64,000 nt of DNA from Paracoccaceae bacterium (GCA_019429405.1 JAHYIZ010000011.1:1-64000); one strand, 5' to 3'. Shown: positions 55,380-64,000, counted from the first letter of the stretch. Made by a program: numbers and translations. The notes: generated by a model from the letters alone, not told the origin.

Positions 55380-56450
55380 ATGCGTCTGTCAATTCCCGAG
55401 GGCATACACCTGCCCACGCTCGCACTGACGCTGGCGCTTGGCACAGGCGGCGGTTTTTTGGCGCGCGCGTTGCATCTGCCGCTGCCGATGCTGCTTGGCT
55501 CGCTCTTGGCGGTGGCGGCGGCGGCGCTGGCGGGGTTGCGCCCGTTCGGGCATCTGCCGCAGTTTCCGCCCGGCCTGAGGCAGGGGTTCGTGCCGATCAT
55601 CGGGGTGGCGATCGGCGGCAATTTTACGCCGCAGATTCTGGCCGAAGCGCGGCTTTGGTGGCCCTCGTTGCTGGCGCTGTGCGTGTTCATTCCCACCGCG
55701 CATCTGCTGAGCTACCGCGCGCTGCGCGCCAGCGGGCAGCTTGACCCGATCACCGCGTTTTTTGGCGCCGCCCCCGGCGGGCTGACCGAAACCGTGCTGA
55801 TGGGCGAAGAGATGGGCGCCGATGTGGCGATGCTGACCATGCTGCAATTTCTGCGGCTGATCCTGACGATTATCGTGGTGCCGCTAGGGTTTACCATTGC
55901 CACCGGGCACGCGGTCGGTTCTGCCGGGGGGGCCTCGCTGGTGGTGGCGCATGTGCTGAGCCTTGCCGATTGGGGCTGGATTCTGGGCGCCGCGGCACTG
56001 GGGCTGGTGCTGGGGCGCGCCTCGCGGATGCCTGCGGGGGTCATTACCGGGCCAATTCTGGTTTCGGCCGCGATGCACCTTTCAGGGCTGAGCGATGCCA
56101 GCCCGCCCGGTTGGACAATCATGGCCACGCAGATCGTGATCGGCACCTCGCTCGGGGTGCGGTTCGCGGGAATGCCCGCGCGCAATTTCGTGCTGGCGCT
56201 GCGGCTGGCGGGGGTGAACGTGACGATCTTCATCGCCCTTGCTGCCGGGTTTTCATTTGCGCTGGCAAAGTTCGTGCATGAACCGGTGGCGGCGGTGTTT
56301 CTGGCCTTCGCACCGGGCGGGCTGACCGAAATGGCGCTGATCGCGCTGAGCTTGCAGATGAGCGTGATCTATGTGACCGCGCATCACGTCTTGCGGATCG
56401 TGCTGGCGGTGGCGCTGGCACGGGGCTTTGCCGGGCGGGTTCGGCGATAG
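55380..56450 (+). CDS. AbrB-family (PF05145) membrane permease
   Basis: 356-residue inner-membrane protein of the AbrB duplication family, often mislabelled as a transcriptional regulator or ammonia monooxygenase. Two homologous halves each contain an APGGLTE motif (FFGAAPGGLTETVLMGEEM and FAPGGLTEMALIALSL), with about ten hydrophobic helices. Substrate unknown. Followed by a strong terminator shared with the convergent membrane gene. Confidence 0.85.
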   Translation: MRLSIPEGIHLPTLALTLALGTGGGFLARALHLPLPMLLGSLLAVAAAALAGLRPFGHLPQFPPGLRQGFVPIIGVAIGGNFTPQILAEARLWWPSLLALCVFIPTAHLLSYRALRASGQLDPITAFFGAAPGGLTETVLMGEEMGADVAMLTMLQFLRLILTIIVVPLGFTIATGHAVGSAGGASLVVAHVLSLADWGWILGAAALGLVLGRASRMPAGVITGPILVSAAMHLSGLSDASPPGWTIMATQIVIGTSLGVRFAGMPARNFVLALRLAGVNVTIFIALAAGFSFALAKFVHEPVAAVFLAFAPGGLTEMALIALSLQMSVIYVTAHHVLRIVLAVALARGFAGRVRR

Positions 56451-56455
56451 CAAAA

Positions 56456-56479
56456 CCCCGCGGGCGCGAACCCGCGGGG
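56456..56479. terminator. Bidirectional rho-independent terminator
   Basis: Perfect 9-base stem CCCCGCGGG / CCCGCGGGG with a 6-base loop, followed by CCTTTG and preceded by CAAAA, between the rightward AbrB-family gene and the leftward membrane subunit gene. Confidence 0.85.
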
Positions 56480-56502
56480 CCTTTGTCTGATATCGGGCCG
56501 GC

Positions 56503-57057
56503 TCAGCCCTCGGACTTGCCAAGCTTCACGAAGGCGAGGCCCAGCATCACCGCCGCGACGCCAAGCATCAGCCAGATCGTGCCGTTGGGCACATAGAAGG
56601 TGGAATAGACCTCCCAGCCGGCAAGGCGCAGCCATTCGGCAACTTCGGTGTAGCTGCCGTGCAGATGCCCGCCAAGCGTGCCGGTGATGCCCACCAGAAT
56701 CACCCCGATCAGCGCCAGCAGCGCCATGATCCAGCGCGACGCACCTTGCCAGATGCGATCGCCCTGCAAAAAGCGGGTGACCGCAAGCAAGGTGAAGAAG
56801 GCAAGCGACCAGGTGGCCATCATCATGTGGTTGCGCCCCATCGGGGTCGAGGAAATCGTCTCCCACGGCCAGATGTTGATGCCGAGCGACCAGGCACCCG
56901 CGCCCGCCAACACCCCGAGCACAAGAAACACCTTGAGCGCGCGGTCCATCGCCTGGCCAATCGGGCCATCGGTAGCAACGCGAATGAAGATCGCTAGCGA
57001 TGAAACCATCCAGAGCGCGATCGGAAAGTGAATTGCAACAGTGTGATAGGCACCCAT
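56503..57057 (-). CDS. His-rich membrane subunit (DUF2231-like), partner of the heme protein
   Basis: 184 residues with about five hydrophobic helices. His residues sit at the helix ends: AYHTVAIHFPIALWM near the N-terminus, GRNHMMMATW in the middle and GTLGGHLHGSY later, a layout suited to binding heme b and resembling DUF2231-type proteins. A strong AAGGAGG ribosome-binding site lies inside the last codons of the upstream heme-protein gene, so the two are made together. Predicted to pass electrons between the periplasmic-facing heme protein and the quinone pool; inference. Confidence 0.65.
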   Translation of the reverse strand: MGAYHTVAIHFPIALWMVSSLAIFIRVATDGPIGQAMDRALKVFLVLGVLAGAGAWSLGINIWPWETISSTPMGRNHMMMATWSLAFFTLLAVTRFLQGDRIWQGASRWIMALLALIGVILVGITGTLGGHLHGSYTEVAEWLRLAGWEVYSTFYVPNGTIWLMLGVAAVMLGLAFVKLGKSEG

Positions 57058-57059
57058 GG

Positions 57060-58433
57060 TCAGACCTCCTTCCGCTGCGCGAGCACAAGATTGAGAGACA
57101 CCCCGAAGGCCGCGATCAGCGCCAGCCCCGCGAACAGCGTTTTAAGCCATTGCGGCCTGATTTCTGATTTGAACTCGACCTCGATGCCATATTGGGTCAA
57201 CTGCTCGGGGCTGTGGCGATATTTGACCGGCACCCCCTTGGCAATATACTCGGCGCCGGCGTGCGAAGTGCTGTTGAGCATTGGCCATGTTACCTGACCG
57301 GGGTAATAGAGCGTGATCTCGGTCCAGGTATTTCCCCAGGTCGGGGTATCACCCGCGAATCGCGTGGCGGTAATTTCAGCCTCGCGGCCAAGCCCCAAGG
57401 TCTGCGGCAATGACACATAATGCCAGCGCAGCCCGGTGGCATTGCGATGAATGGCAAAGGCGGTGGTGTAGCTGCCAAGGTCGCGCAGGATCTTGTCATC
57501 GGCAGGGTTGCCGGTATCAAGCGCGCGGGTCAGCGTTATATCCCAAAAGCCATCGGCCCAGCGGCCCTGCCCGAGCACGCCGATATCGCCGCGCGACCCG
57601 GTGCCGGGTTTGAGAATGCGGCGCGGCAGCACGTCGCCATTCTTCCAGCCCGCATCGGGGTCATAGGGCAGCACCTGCCCGTCGATCAGCGCATAGACCT
57701 GATCTTGCGAAACCCGGCCCGCCACCACGTCATCCCAGTTCAGCGCCTTGTAACCGGCGGTGGCGGGGTCGAACATCACGCGGGGCTGGCCCAGCGCGTT
57801 GTCAAAGTTGGTCGAATACGAGGCAGACCCGGCATCGCCATCGCGCCCGGTGCTGATATTCTGGTCATCCGCCTGCCCGACCGGGTTTGACCGGCCGCCG
57901 CGCCAGTGCCAGAGGTCGAGAAAATAACCGGCGTCGCGAAGCGTTGCCAGCGTGCCGTCGGGGGCCATGTCATCCCACTGGCCAAGCTGGTTGCGCGTGG
58001 CGGGCAGGTATTTCGTCACCACTTCGGGGGCCTCGTCGGTCAGCCCCTCTAGCCCGGCGCCGATGGTGATATAGCCGCCATAGCGTGAAAACTCGGGCAC
58101 GCTGCCATCATCGAGCATCATTGCCACGCGGTCTTCGTGCATCCCGTTCGGGTCAGACCCCGGCACGCCTGCGCCTTCGGTGATCCATTTGCCATCTTCG
58201 TAGCGCAGCACATCGTGAAGGATGCCGGGACGAGCCGCGGGCCAGCGATAGCGAAAGAACATCGTGGTGTCATTATAGGCGGCCTGAACCTGAAATGGCA
58301 CCGTCAGCTGATCGGGAATTGAGATATTGCGCGCCGGATCATTGCGCACGATTCCCGTGCCATGTGTGACCCAGACCACGATCAGGGTGCCGGCAAACAA
58401 GGCGGCGGCACCGATGATTTTAACTTGTTGCAT
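57060..58433 (-). CDS. Membrane protein with ethylbenzene-dehydrogenase-type heme domain
   Basis: 457 residues: an N-terminal helix (KIIGAAALFAGTLIVVWVTHG), a large extracytoplasmic domain with FQVQAAYNDTTMFFRYRWP, AMMLDDGSVPEFSRYGG, DLWHWRGGRSNPVGQADDQ and ALDTGNPADDKILRDLGSY typical of the PF09459 heme-binding domain of the ethylbenzene dehydrogenase gamma / DMSO-reductase-like class, and a C-terminal helix (LKTLFAGLALIAAFGVSLNL). The start at 58433 is six bases after GGGAGG. No molybdenum enzyme or NapC-type gene lies next to it, so the electron donor or acceptor is unknown. Confidence 0.7.
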   Translation of the reverse strand: MQQVKIIGAAALFAGTLIVVWVTHGTGIVRNDPARNISIPDQLTVPFQVQAAYNDTTMFFRYRWPAARPGILHDVLRYEDGKWITEGAGVPGSDPNGMHEDRVAMMLDDGSVPEFSRYGGYITIGAGLEGLTDEAPEVVTKYLPATRNQLGQWDDMAPDGTLATLRDAGYFLDLWHWRGGRSNPVGQADDQNISTGRDGDAGSASYSTNFDNALGQPRVMFDPATAGYKALNWDDVVAGRVSQDQVYALIDGQVLPYDPDAGWKNGDVLPRRILKPGTGSRGDIGVLGQGRWADGFWDITLTRALDTGNPADDKILRDLGSYTTAFAIHRNATGLRWHYVSLPQTLGLGREAEITATRFAGDTPTWGNTWTEITLYYPGQVTWPMLNSTSHAGAEYIAKGVPVKYRHSPEQLTQYGIEVEFKSEIRPQWLKTLFAGLALIAAFGVSLNLVLAQRKEV

Positions 58434-58564
58434 TGACATCCTCCCACGTCATATTGCAGCGCAGCGTTGTAGTTATTACAGTTTTATTTCACATACACGC
58501 TAATTCACTATAACAGGCAAATGCCATCTGAGAACCCTCCCAGAACATTCATTGTGAATATCCT

Positions 58565-58593
58565 TTTTCGCGCGCAGCAGCGGCGCGCGAAAA
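58565..58593 (-). terminator. Hairpin after dnaE
   Basis: Perfect 11-base stem TTTTCGCGCGC / GCGCGCGAAAA with a 7-base loop, about 60 bases after the dnaE stop on its strand. The minus-strand tail is A-rich rather than T-rich, so efficiency as a terminator is uncertain. Confidence 0.5.
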
Positions 58594-58652
58594 CCGTGAC
58601 GGTCGGGTGAAGGTTGCAAAGCCGGCCACAAAGCCTGGGCCAGCGCGGGGCG

Positions 58653-61600
58653 CTAGATATCCTCGACCATCGCAACGCCACGCAGCGCGCGGATGGCGCC
58701 CTTGATCTGCGGCGTGACCGGCAGCTCGCGTCCGGCGTCAAGCGCGTATTCTGCGCCGTGTTCAAAATCGGTGACGCGAAACTCGACCGGGCCGCGCGCC
58801 CGGGTTTTGCCCTCGGCCTCAATCCGGTTGAAGACCGCCGCAACCGCCGTGGCCGCCTCGGGGGTTTCGATGAAAATGCGCAGGCCGCCGCCGCCGGCTT
58901 CGGCGGCGACAGCATCGACCGGCTGCACGGCACGCGCCAGAAGCTTGAGCTTTTCGCCCTCAAGCGTGGCCTCGACGGTCATCACCACCGCCGCGCCGGG
59001 TTCCAGAAACCGCCGCGAGGCTTCAAGCACGTCAGAAAACATCGTCGCCTCGCCAAGCCCGGTCGGGTCGGAAAAGCTGACAAAGGCAAAGCGGTTGCCG
59101 CGCGCTGATTTCTTTTCCTTCACGCCCGAGATCATGCCTGCCACGCGGGTCATCTGTGGCCCGGCCTCGGCAGAAGCCTCGATCTCGGCCAGGGTCCGCA
59201 CCTTGGTGCGCCGCAGCGCGGGCATGGCATCATCCAGCGGGTGGCCCGAGAGGTAGAACCCCACCGCCTGATGCTCTTCACCCAGCCGCTCGGCGGGCGC
59301 CCAGTCATCGACATCGGCAAGGCGCGGTGGTGGCAGGTCTTCGCCCGCCTCGCCAAAAAGCGACACCTGCGATGAGCCCTGCGCCTCATGCGCGGCGGCG
59401 GAAAACGCGGTCAGCGCATCGAGGCTGGCAAAGACGCGGTGGCGGTTGGGGTCAAGGCAATCCATCGCCCCGGCACGGGCGAGCATTTCGAGCGGGCGCT
59501 TGCCAATACGCTTGAGGTCGACCCGGCGCGCGAAATCGACCAGATTGGCAAAGGGCCGCGCCCCGCGCGCCGCAACGATCAGCTTCATCGCCTCGACGCC
59601 GACGTTTTTCAGCGCGCCGAGCGCGTAGACAACCTGCCCGTCGTGCACGCTGAAACCGGCCTCGGCACGGTTCACGCAAGGCGGCACCGTTTGCAGGCCA
59701 AGCTTGTCAACCTCGCGCTTGTAGATTGCCAGCTTGTCGGTCAGGTGAATATCGCAGTTCATCACCGCCGCCATGAACTCGACCGGGTAATTGGCCTTTA
59801 GCCACGCGGTCTGGTAGCTAACCACGGCATAGGCCGCCGCGTGCGATTTGTTGAAGCCGTAGTTGGCGAATTTCTCCAGCAGGTCAAAGACTTCACCCGC
59901 CTTCTTTTCACTCACGCCATTGCCGATGGCGCCCGCGATGAACTTGGGCCGTTCCTTGGCCATTTCCGCCGCGATCTTCTTGCCCATGGCGCGGCGCAAG
60001 AGGTCGGCGCCGCCAAGGCTGTAGCCCGCCATAAGCTGCGCAATTTGCATCACCTGTTCCTGATAAACGATGATGCCCTGCGTTTCTGCCAGAATGTGAT
60101 CAATTGATGGGTGAATGGATTCAAGCGGTTTGAGGCCATTCTTGACCTCGCAATAGGCGGGGATGTTTTCCATCGGGCCGGGGCGGTAGAGCGCCACCAG
60201 TGCCACGATGTCTTCGATGCAGGTGGGGCGCATGCGGCGCAGCGCATCCATCATGCCGGTGCTTTCCACCTGAAAGACGGCGGTGGTGCGGGCGCTTGCG
60301 TAAAGCGCGTAGGTCTTTGGGTCATCAAGCGGAATATGCGCGATATCCACCACCACGCCGCGCTTTGCCAGCAGATCAAGCGCGTTGCGGATGACGGTCA
60401 GGGTCTTCAGCCCCAGAAAGTCGAACTTCACCAGCCCGGCGGCTTCCACCCATTTCATGTTGAACTGGGTGGCGGGCATGTCTGACCGCGGGTCTTGATA
60501 AAGCGGCACCAGCTCATCTAGCGGGCGGTCGCCGATCACCACGCCGGCGGCGTGGGTCGAGGCGTTGCGCAACAGGCCCTCGATCTGCTGCGCATAACCC
60601 AGCATCCGCCCGACCACCTCTTCGCGCGCGGCTTCACGCAGGCGCGGCTCGTCGGCCAACGCCTTTTCGATGGAAACCGGCTTTACGCCGTCAAGCGGGA
60701 TCATCTTGGAAAGGCGGTCCACCTGCATGTAGGGCATTTGCAGCACGCGCCCCACATCGCGCACCGCCGCCTTGCTGAGAAGCGCGCCAAAAGTGATGAT
60801 CTGCCCCACCTTGTCGCGGCCATATTTGCCCTGAACGTAGTGGATCACCTCTTCGCGCCGATCCATGCAGAAGTCGATGTCGAAGTCGGGCATACTGACC
60901 CGCTCGGGGTTGAGGAAGCGCTCGAACAAGAGCTTGTAGCGCAAGGGGTCAAGGTCGGTGATGGTCAGCGCCCATGCCACAAGGCTGCCCGCGCCCGACC
61001 CCCGCCCCGGCCCCACCGGAATGCCCTGCGCCTTGGCCCATTTGATGAAATCGGACACGATCAGGAAATAGCCGGGAAAGCCCATCTGTTCGATGATGCC
61101 AAGCTCGAACGCCAGCCGCGCCTCATAATCTTCGACCGGGGCGGCGTGCGGCACCTCGGCCAGCCGCGCGGCCAGCCCGTCGCGCGCCTCGCGGCGCAGC
61201 GCCTCAACCTCGTCATCGGCGAACTTGGGCAGAATCGGCGCGCGTTTGGCAGGGGCAAAGGCGCAGCGCCGGGCAATCTCAACGCTGTTGGCCAGCGCCT
61301 CAGGCAGATCGGCAAAAAGCGCGGACATTTCCGCTTCGGATTTGAAGTAGTGCTGCGGCGTCAGGCGCCTGCGCGGTTCCTGCTGGTCAAGATAAGCGCC
61401 CTCGGCGATGCACAACAGCGCGTCATGCGCCTCATACATGTCGGGTTTGGGGAAATAGACATCGTTGGTGGCGACCAGCGGCAGCCCCAGCTCATAGGCG
61501 GTTTCGACAAACGTCTGCTCGGTGGCCTGTTCGCTCGCCATCAGGGCGCCGCCCTCGCCGGGGTGGCGCTGCAGTTCAACGTAAAGGCGCCCGGCATAGG

Positions 61601-62093
61601 CCGCCGCAAGGCGCTCCAGCAGATCGCGCGCGCGCGCGCCCTGCCCGGCCTGGATCAGCTTGCCCAGTGGCCCTTCGGCGCCGCCGGTCAGACAGATCAG
61701 GCCGGTGGCATGTGCCTCGAGATCTTCGACCGTCACCTGCGGCAACTGCCCGGCCTTGTCGATGTAAAGGCAGGAATTGAGCTTCAGAAGGTTCAGATAC
61801 CCCGCCTCGTTCTGTGCCAGCAGCACGACAGGGGCAGGCAGGCGCGCGCGCTCGCCGGGGGCCGCCACCTCATAGGCCAGCGACACCTGACAGCCGATAA
61901 TCGGCTGCACGCCCGCGCCCTGCGCCAGCACCGCAAATTCAAGCGCCGCGAACATCGCGTTGGTATCGGTAACCGCGACCGCCGGCATGCCCGCCTCGGC
62001 CACCATCTTGACCAGCTTTTTCAGCGGCACCGCGCCTTCGAGCAGCGAATACTCGGTGTGCAGACGCAGGTGGATGAATCGGGGCATGCGCAT
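58653..62093 (-). CDS. dnaE: DNA polymerase III alpha subunit
   Basis: 1146-residue replicative polymerase catalytic subunit. It begins MRMPRFIHLRLHTEYSLLEG, the PHP domain start; an ATG two codons later is also possible. The polymerase active site is recognisable in PVGPGRGSGAGSL and SMPDFDIDFCMD, with Asp residues near 403-407 (E. coli Asp401 and Asp403), and YQEQVMQIAQLMAGY and GKKIAAEM in the palm/fingers. The C-terminal OB-fold (AGMISGVKEKKSARGNRFAF) and tau-binding tail are present. Length matches the family. Confidence 0.97.
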   Translation of the reverse strand: MRMPRFIHLRLHTEYSLLEGAVPLKKLVKMVAEAGMPAVAVTDTNAMFAALEFAVLAQGAGVQPIIGCQVSLAYEVAAPGERARLPAPVVLLAQNEAGYLNLLKLNSCLYIDKAGQLPQVTVEDLEAHATGLICLTGGAEGPLGKLIQAGQGARARDLLERLAAAYAGRLYVELQRHPGEGGALMASEQATEQTFVETAYELGLPLVATNDVYFPKPDMYEAHDALLCIAEGAYLDQQEPRRRLTPQHYFKSEAEMSALFADLPEALANSVEIARRCAFAPAKRAPILPKFADDEVEALRREARDGLAARLAEVPHAAPVEDYEARLAFELGIIEQMGFPGYFLIVSDFIKWAKAQGIPVGPGRGSGAGSLVAWALTITDLDPLRYKLLFERFLNPERVSMPDFDIDFCMDRREEVIHYVQGKYGRDKVGQIITFGALLSKAAVRDVGRVLQMPYMQVDRLSKMIPLDGVKPVSIEKALADEPRLREAAREEVVGRMLGYAQQIEGLLRNASTHAAGVVIGDRPLDELVPLYQDPRSDMPATQFNMKWVEAAGLVKFDFLGLKTLTVIRNALDLLAKRGVVVDIAHIPLDDPKTYALYASARTTAVFQVESTGMMDALRRMRPTCIEDIVALVALYRPGPMENIPAYCEVKNGLKPLESIHPSIDHILAETQGIIVYQEQVMQIAQLMAGYSLGGADLLRRAMGKKIAAEMAKERPKFIAGAIGNGVSEKKAGEVFDLLEKFANYGFNKSHAAAYAVVSYQTAWLKANYPVEFMAAVMNCDIHLTDKLAIYKREVDKLGLQTVPPCVNRAEAGFSVHDGQVVYALGALKNVGVEAMKLIVAARGARPFANLVDFARRVDLKRIGKRPLEMLARAGAMDCLDPNRHRVFASLDALTAFSAAAHEAQGSSQVSLFGEAGEDLPPPRLADVDDWAPAERLGEEHQAVGFYLSGHPLDDAMPALRRTKVRTLAEIEASAEAGPQMTRVAGMISGVKEKKSARGNRFAFVSFSDPTGLGEATMFSDVLEASRRFLEPGAAVVMTVEATLEGEKLKLLARAVQPVDAVAAEAGGGGLRIFIETPEAATAVAAVFNRIEAEGKTRARGPVEFRVTDFEHGAEYALDAGRELPVTPQIKGAIRALRGVAMVEDI

Positions 62094-62197
62094 GCCCCAA
62101 GGATTACGGCAGCCACGCGCGCATTTCACCCCCCAATCGCATCGCCCCTTGGCGCCGGGCGCCGGCACCGTTAGCCTTGGGCCCAAAGGAGACCGCC

Positions 62198-62653
62198 ATG
62201 CCCGACTCGACCCTGACATTGCGCCGCCACATCGCCGCCCCGCCCGCCGCCGTCTGGCGCTGCTGGACCGAGCCGCATCTTCTGATGCAGTGGTTCGCGC
62301 CCAAGCCGGTGAAGACGGTCGAGGCGGTGCTGGATGTGCAGCCGGGCGGGCGTTTTTACACCTCGATGCTGCTGCCTGACGGCACCGAACACACCACCGA
62401 AGGGTGTTTCCTGTTCACCCAGCCCGGCGCGCGGCTGGTCTTTACCGATTGCCTTCTGGCAGGCTTTCGCCCGGCGCCAAAACCCTTTTTCACCGCAGAT
62501 ATCAGCTTTGCAGAGGCCCCCGGCGGCACCGACTACCTTGTGCAGGCACTGCACGCGAATGAAGCTGGTGCCAAGCGTCACGCCGAAATGGGGTTCGAGG
62601 CGGGCTGGGGGGCAGCCACCGACCAGCTTGCCGCACTTGCCGCGACACTCTGA
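62198..62653 (+). CDS. AHSA1/SRPBCC-domain protein
   Basis: 151-residue START-like fold protein with AAPPAAVWRCWTEPHLLMQWF near the N-terminus, QPGGRFYTSMLLPDG and GFEAGWGAATDQLAAL near the end, the AHSA1-type SRPBCC pattern. It probably binds a small hydrophobic ligand; no specific function known. AAAGGAGA eight bases before the ATG at 62198 fixes the start over the upstream in-frame ATG at 62177. Divergent from dnaE. Confidence 0.85.
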   Translation: MPDSTLTLRRHIAAPPAAVWRCWTEPHLLMQWFAPKPVKTVEAVLDVQPGGRFYTSMLLPDGTEHTTEGCFLFTQPGARLVFTDCLLAGFRPAPKPFFTADISFAEAPGGTDYLVQALHANEAGAKRHAEMGFEAGWGAATDQLAALAATL

Positions 62654-62779
62654 CGCCAAAACGCTTGCCAAGTGCACGCGGGCCGGGCTTTCATGGCCGG
62701 ACCGGCGCGCCCGCCGCTTTACGCCGCATCGGGTGGGGGCGCAGCTGCCGGAACGGCAAAGACCGCGGCGGGCGAACCC

Positions 62780-64000
62780 ATGCAGATTTCGTTTCTTCTG
62801 AACGGAGAAACCACCACCGTGGCACTGGCAGATGCCAGCATGACGGTGCTTGACTGGCTGCGCGAGACGCGGGGCTTGACCGGCAGCAAGGAAGCCTGCC
62901 GCGAAGGCGATTGCGGCGCCTGCACGGTGATGCTGACCGATACGCACGGCAGCCGCGCGATCAACGCCTGCATCACGCTGATGCCGCAGTTGCAGGGCCG
63001 CGCGCTGCGGACCGTCGAAGGCATCGGCAGCGCCGCCGCACCGCACCCGGTGCAAACCGCGCTGATTGACCACCACGGGTCGCAATGCGGCTTTTGCACC
63101 CCCGGCATCGCGGTGGCGCTGGCTGCGGCACATCTGAACGGCGAGGCAGACCATGACGCGGCCCTTGCCGGTAACCTCTGCCGCTGCACCGGCTACGCCC
63201 CGATCATCCGCGCCGCCGAGGCGGCGGCGGGCGCGCCGGTGCCCGAATGGATGCAGGCCGATGCGGCGGCCTTTGCATCAACTGCTTCAACGAAAATATC
63301 CTCGGGGGGTGAGGGGCGCCCGGAAAACCATCCTGGGGATGGTTTTCAGCGACGAACGCCCGGCCTCGGGGCCGGGCTGGGGGGGGCCGAAAGCCCCCCC
63401 GTCTTCTTGCCCGAAAATGCCGATGCGCTGGCGGCATGGCTGCTGGCGCATCCTTCGGGCAGGCTCGTCGCGGGCGGCACCGACCTGGGGCTGACGGTCA
63501 CCAAGGCGCTTCAACCCTTGGGCGAGGCCGCATTTGTGCACCGCTGCGCCGATCTGCAAACGATCACCGAGACCGGCGCGGGCTTTCGCATCGGCGCCGG
63601 GGTCAGCATCGCCGACATGCTGACCGCGATGGCCGGGGCGCACCCCTCGTTTGCCGCGCTGCTGGCGCGCTTTGCCAGCCCGCAGATCCGCGCCATGGCG
63701 ACGCTCGGCGGCAATATCGCCAACGGCTCGCCCATCGCCGATACGCCGCCCGCGCTGATAGCGCTTGGCGCGCGGCTGCACCTGCGCCGGGGCGCGGCGC
63801 GGCGCGAAATGGCGCTTGAGGATTTCTACCTCGACTATCGCAAGCAGGACCGCGCGCCGGGCGAGTTCATCGAGGCGGTCACCATACCCGCGCGCGCGCC
63901 GAACCTGCGGGTCTACAAGCTTTCCAAGCGCTTCGATCAGGATATCTCGACGCTCTGCGGCGCCTTCAACGTGGCGGTTGAGGGCGGGCGCATTACCGCC
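62780..64000 (+). CDS. xdhA: Xanthine dehydrogenase small subunit XdhA (C-terminus outside window)
   Basis: At least 407 residues of the FeS/FAD subunit of a molybdenum hydroxylase. The N-terminal plant-type 2Fe-2S domain has Cys40, Cys45, Cys48 (ACREGDCGACTV) and Cys64; the second 2Fe-2S domain has Cys103, Cys106, Cys134 and Cys136 (SQCGFCTPGI, GNLCRCTGYAP). A FAD-binding domain follows with AGGTDLGLTVTK and ATLGGNIANGSPIADTPPAL. Between them, residues about 168-207 are encoded by a palindromic insert that keeps the frame. The large Mo subunit gene should follow outside the window. Confidence 0.93.
   Translation, partial: MQISFLLNGETTTVALADASMTVLDWLRETRGLTGSKEACREGDCGACTVMLTDTHGSRAINACITLMPQLQGRALRTVEGIGSAAAPHPVQTALIDHHGSQCGFCTPGIAVALAAAHLNGEADHDAALAGNLCRCTGYAPIIRAAEAAAGAPVPEWMQADAAAFASTASTKISSGGEGRPENHPGDGFQRRTPGLGAGLGGAESPPVFLPENADALAAWLLAHPSGRLVAGGTDLGLTVTKALQPLGEAAFVHRCADLQTITETGAGFRIGAGVSIADMLTAMAGAHPSFAALLARFASPQIRAMATLGGNIANGSPIADTPPALIALGARLHLRRGAARREMALEDFYLDYRKQDRAPGEFIEAVTIPARAPNLRVYKLSKRFDQDISTLCGAFNVAVEGGRITA
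63290..63400. repeat. Palindromic repeat element inserted in frame in xdhA
   Basis: About 111 bases in the linker of xdhA with three successive hairpins: GAAAACCATCC / GGATGGTTTTC (63323-63347, 3-base loop), CCCGGCC / GGCCGGG (63359-63376) and GGGGGGGC / GCCCCCCC (63380-63400). It starts with AAAATATCCTCGGGGGG, similar to the palindromic element near 37.8 kb. The composition (Gly, Pro, Arg, Ser in translation) differs from the flanking protein. No stop is introduced. Confidence 0.75.

Noticed and set aside
55380-56450. Transcriptional regulator AbrB
   Set aside because: The name is a known misannotation; the protein is a polytopic membrane protein with two APGGLTE repeats and no DNA-binding domain.
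58440-58652. TGTAGTTATTACA as an operator of the heme-protein pair
   Set aside because: The arms are only four bases long in an AT-rich promoter stretch, and it matches no consensus I can name confidently.

Overview
The window looks like a chromosomal segment of an alphaproteobacterium of the Rhodobacteraceae/Rhodobacterales type. This rests on uniformly high GC, the order ntrB-dusB-ispDF-pgpA-pncC, a fused IspDF, a two-component hisZ/hisG next to hisS, an Lrp/AsnC regulator divergent from trxB, lgt-midA-pgeF, hsp20-DUF1150, a fused Sat-CysC, and several RTX and Hint proteins. Most of it is housekeeping genes in short, tightly overlapping operons (ATGA and GTGA junctions are common), with accessory patches between them. 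I see no prophage, insertion sequence, CRISPR array, plasmid gene or rRNA.

Layout. 1-5446: ntrB (cut by the window start) and dusB, divergent from ispDF-pgpA-pncC, then amtB. 5452-12135: two large leftward RTX proteins, each ending in a Hint domain. 12136-14448: an 804-base gap, tRNA-Leu(CAA), a DedA-type and a DsbB-type membrane protein, and a possible 48-aa protein. 14580-18758: glycerate kinase, a SqrR-like sulfide/persulfide repressor, a small secreted Cys protein, serS and a TspO-like protein. 18832-20792: two paralogous outer-membrane barrels. 20948-24827: a four-gene cluster (circularly permuted ATP-grasp, alpha-E, transglutaminase, proteasome-type hydrolase) in which three of the four genes carry disabling lesions.

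25077-28726: pepF, an M19 dipeptidase and a small barrel protein. 28796-34152: an Fe(III)-type ABC importer in one operon with a stand-alone adenylate-forming ligase. 34259-42415: an oxidoreductase, rpoH, rluD and a divergent DUF6476 gene sharing start-codon bases, ubiK, lgt-midA-pgeF, a small protein and a Hint protein without the usual Cys. 42434-47293: Lrp/AsnC and trxB, Sat-CysC, a glycosyltransferase remnant and an intact glycosyltransferase-like gene. 47470-54607: a fourth Hint protein, DUF1150 and Hsp20 behind a candidate heat-shock promoter, a YdcH-like protein, purEK, and hisS-hisZ-hisG. 54682-64000: slyX-like and membrane genes, an AbrB-family permease, a membrane heme-protein pair (ethylbenzene dehydrogenase-like domain plus a His-rich membrane subunit), dnaE, an AHSA1/SRPBCC protein and xdhA (cut by the window end) with a palindromic element inserted in frame.

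Themes. Sulfur and redox chemistry recur (SqrR-like regulator, Sat-CysC, TrxB, DsbB-like). Surface or secreted proteins are prominent (RTX-Hint pair, barrels). The items most worth a second look are the decaying ATP-grasp/transglutaminase cluster, the in-frame palindromic insertion in xdhA, the Hint family expansion, the SqrR-like repressor, the ligase-ABC operon and the heme-protein pair. All functional names come from reading the translated sequences; no database search was run.
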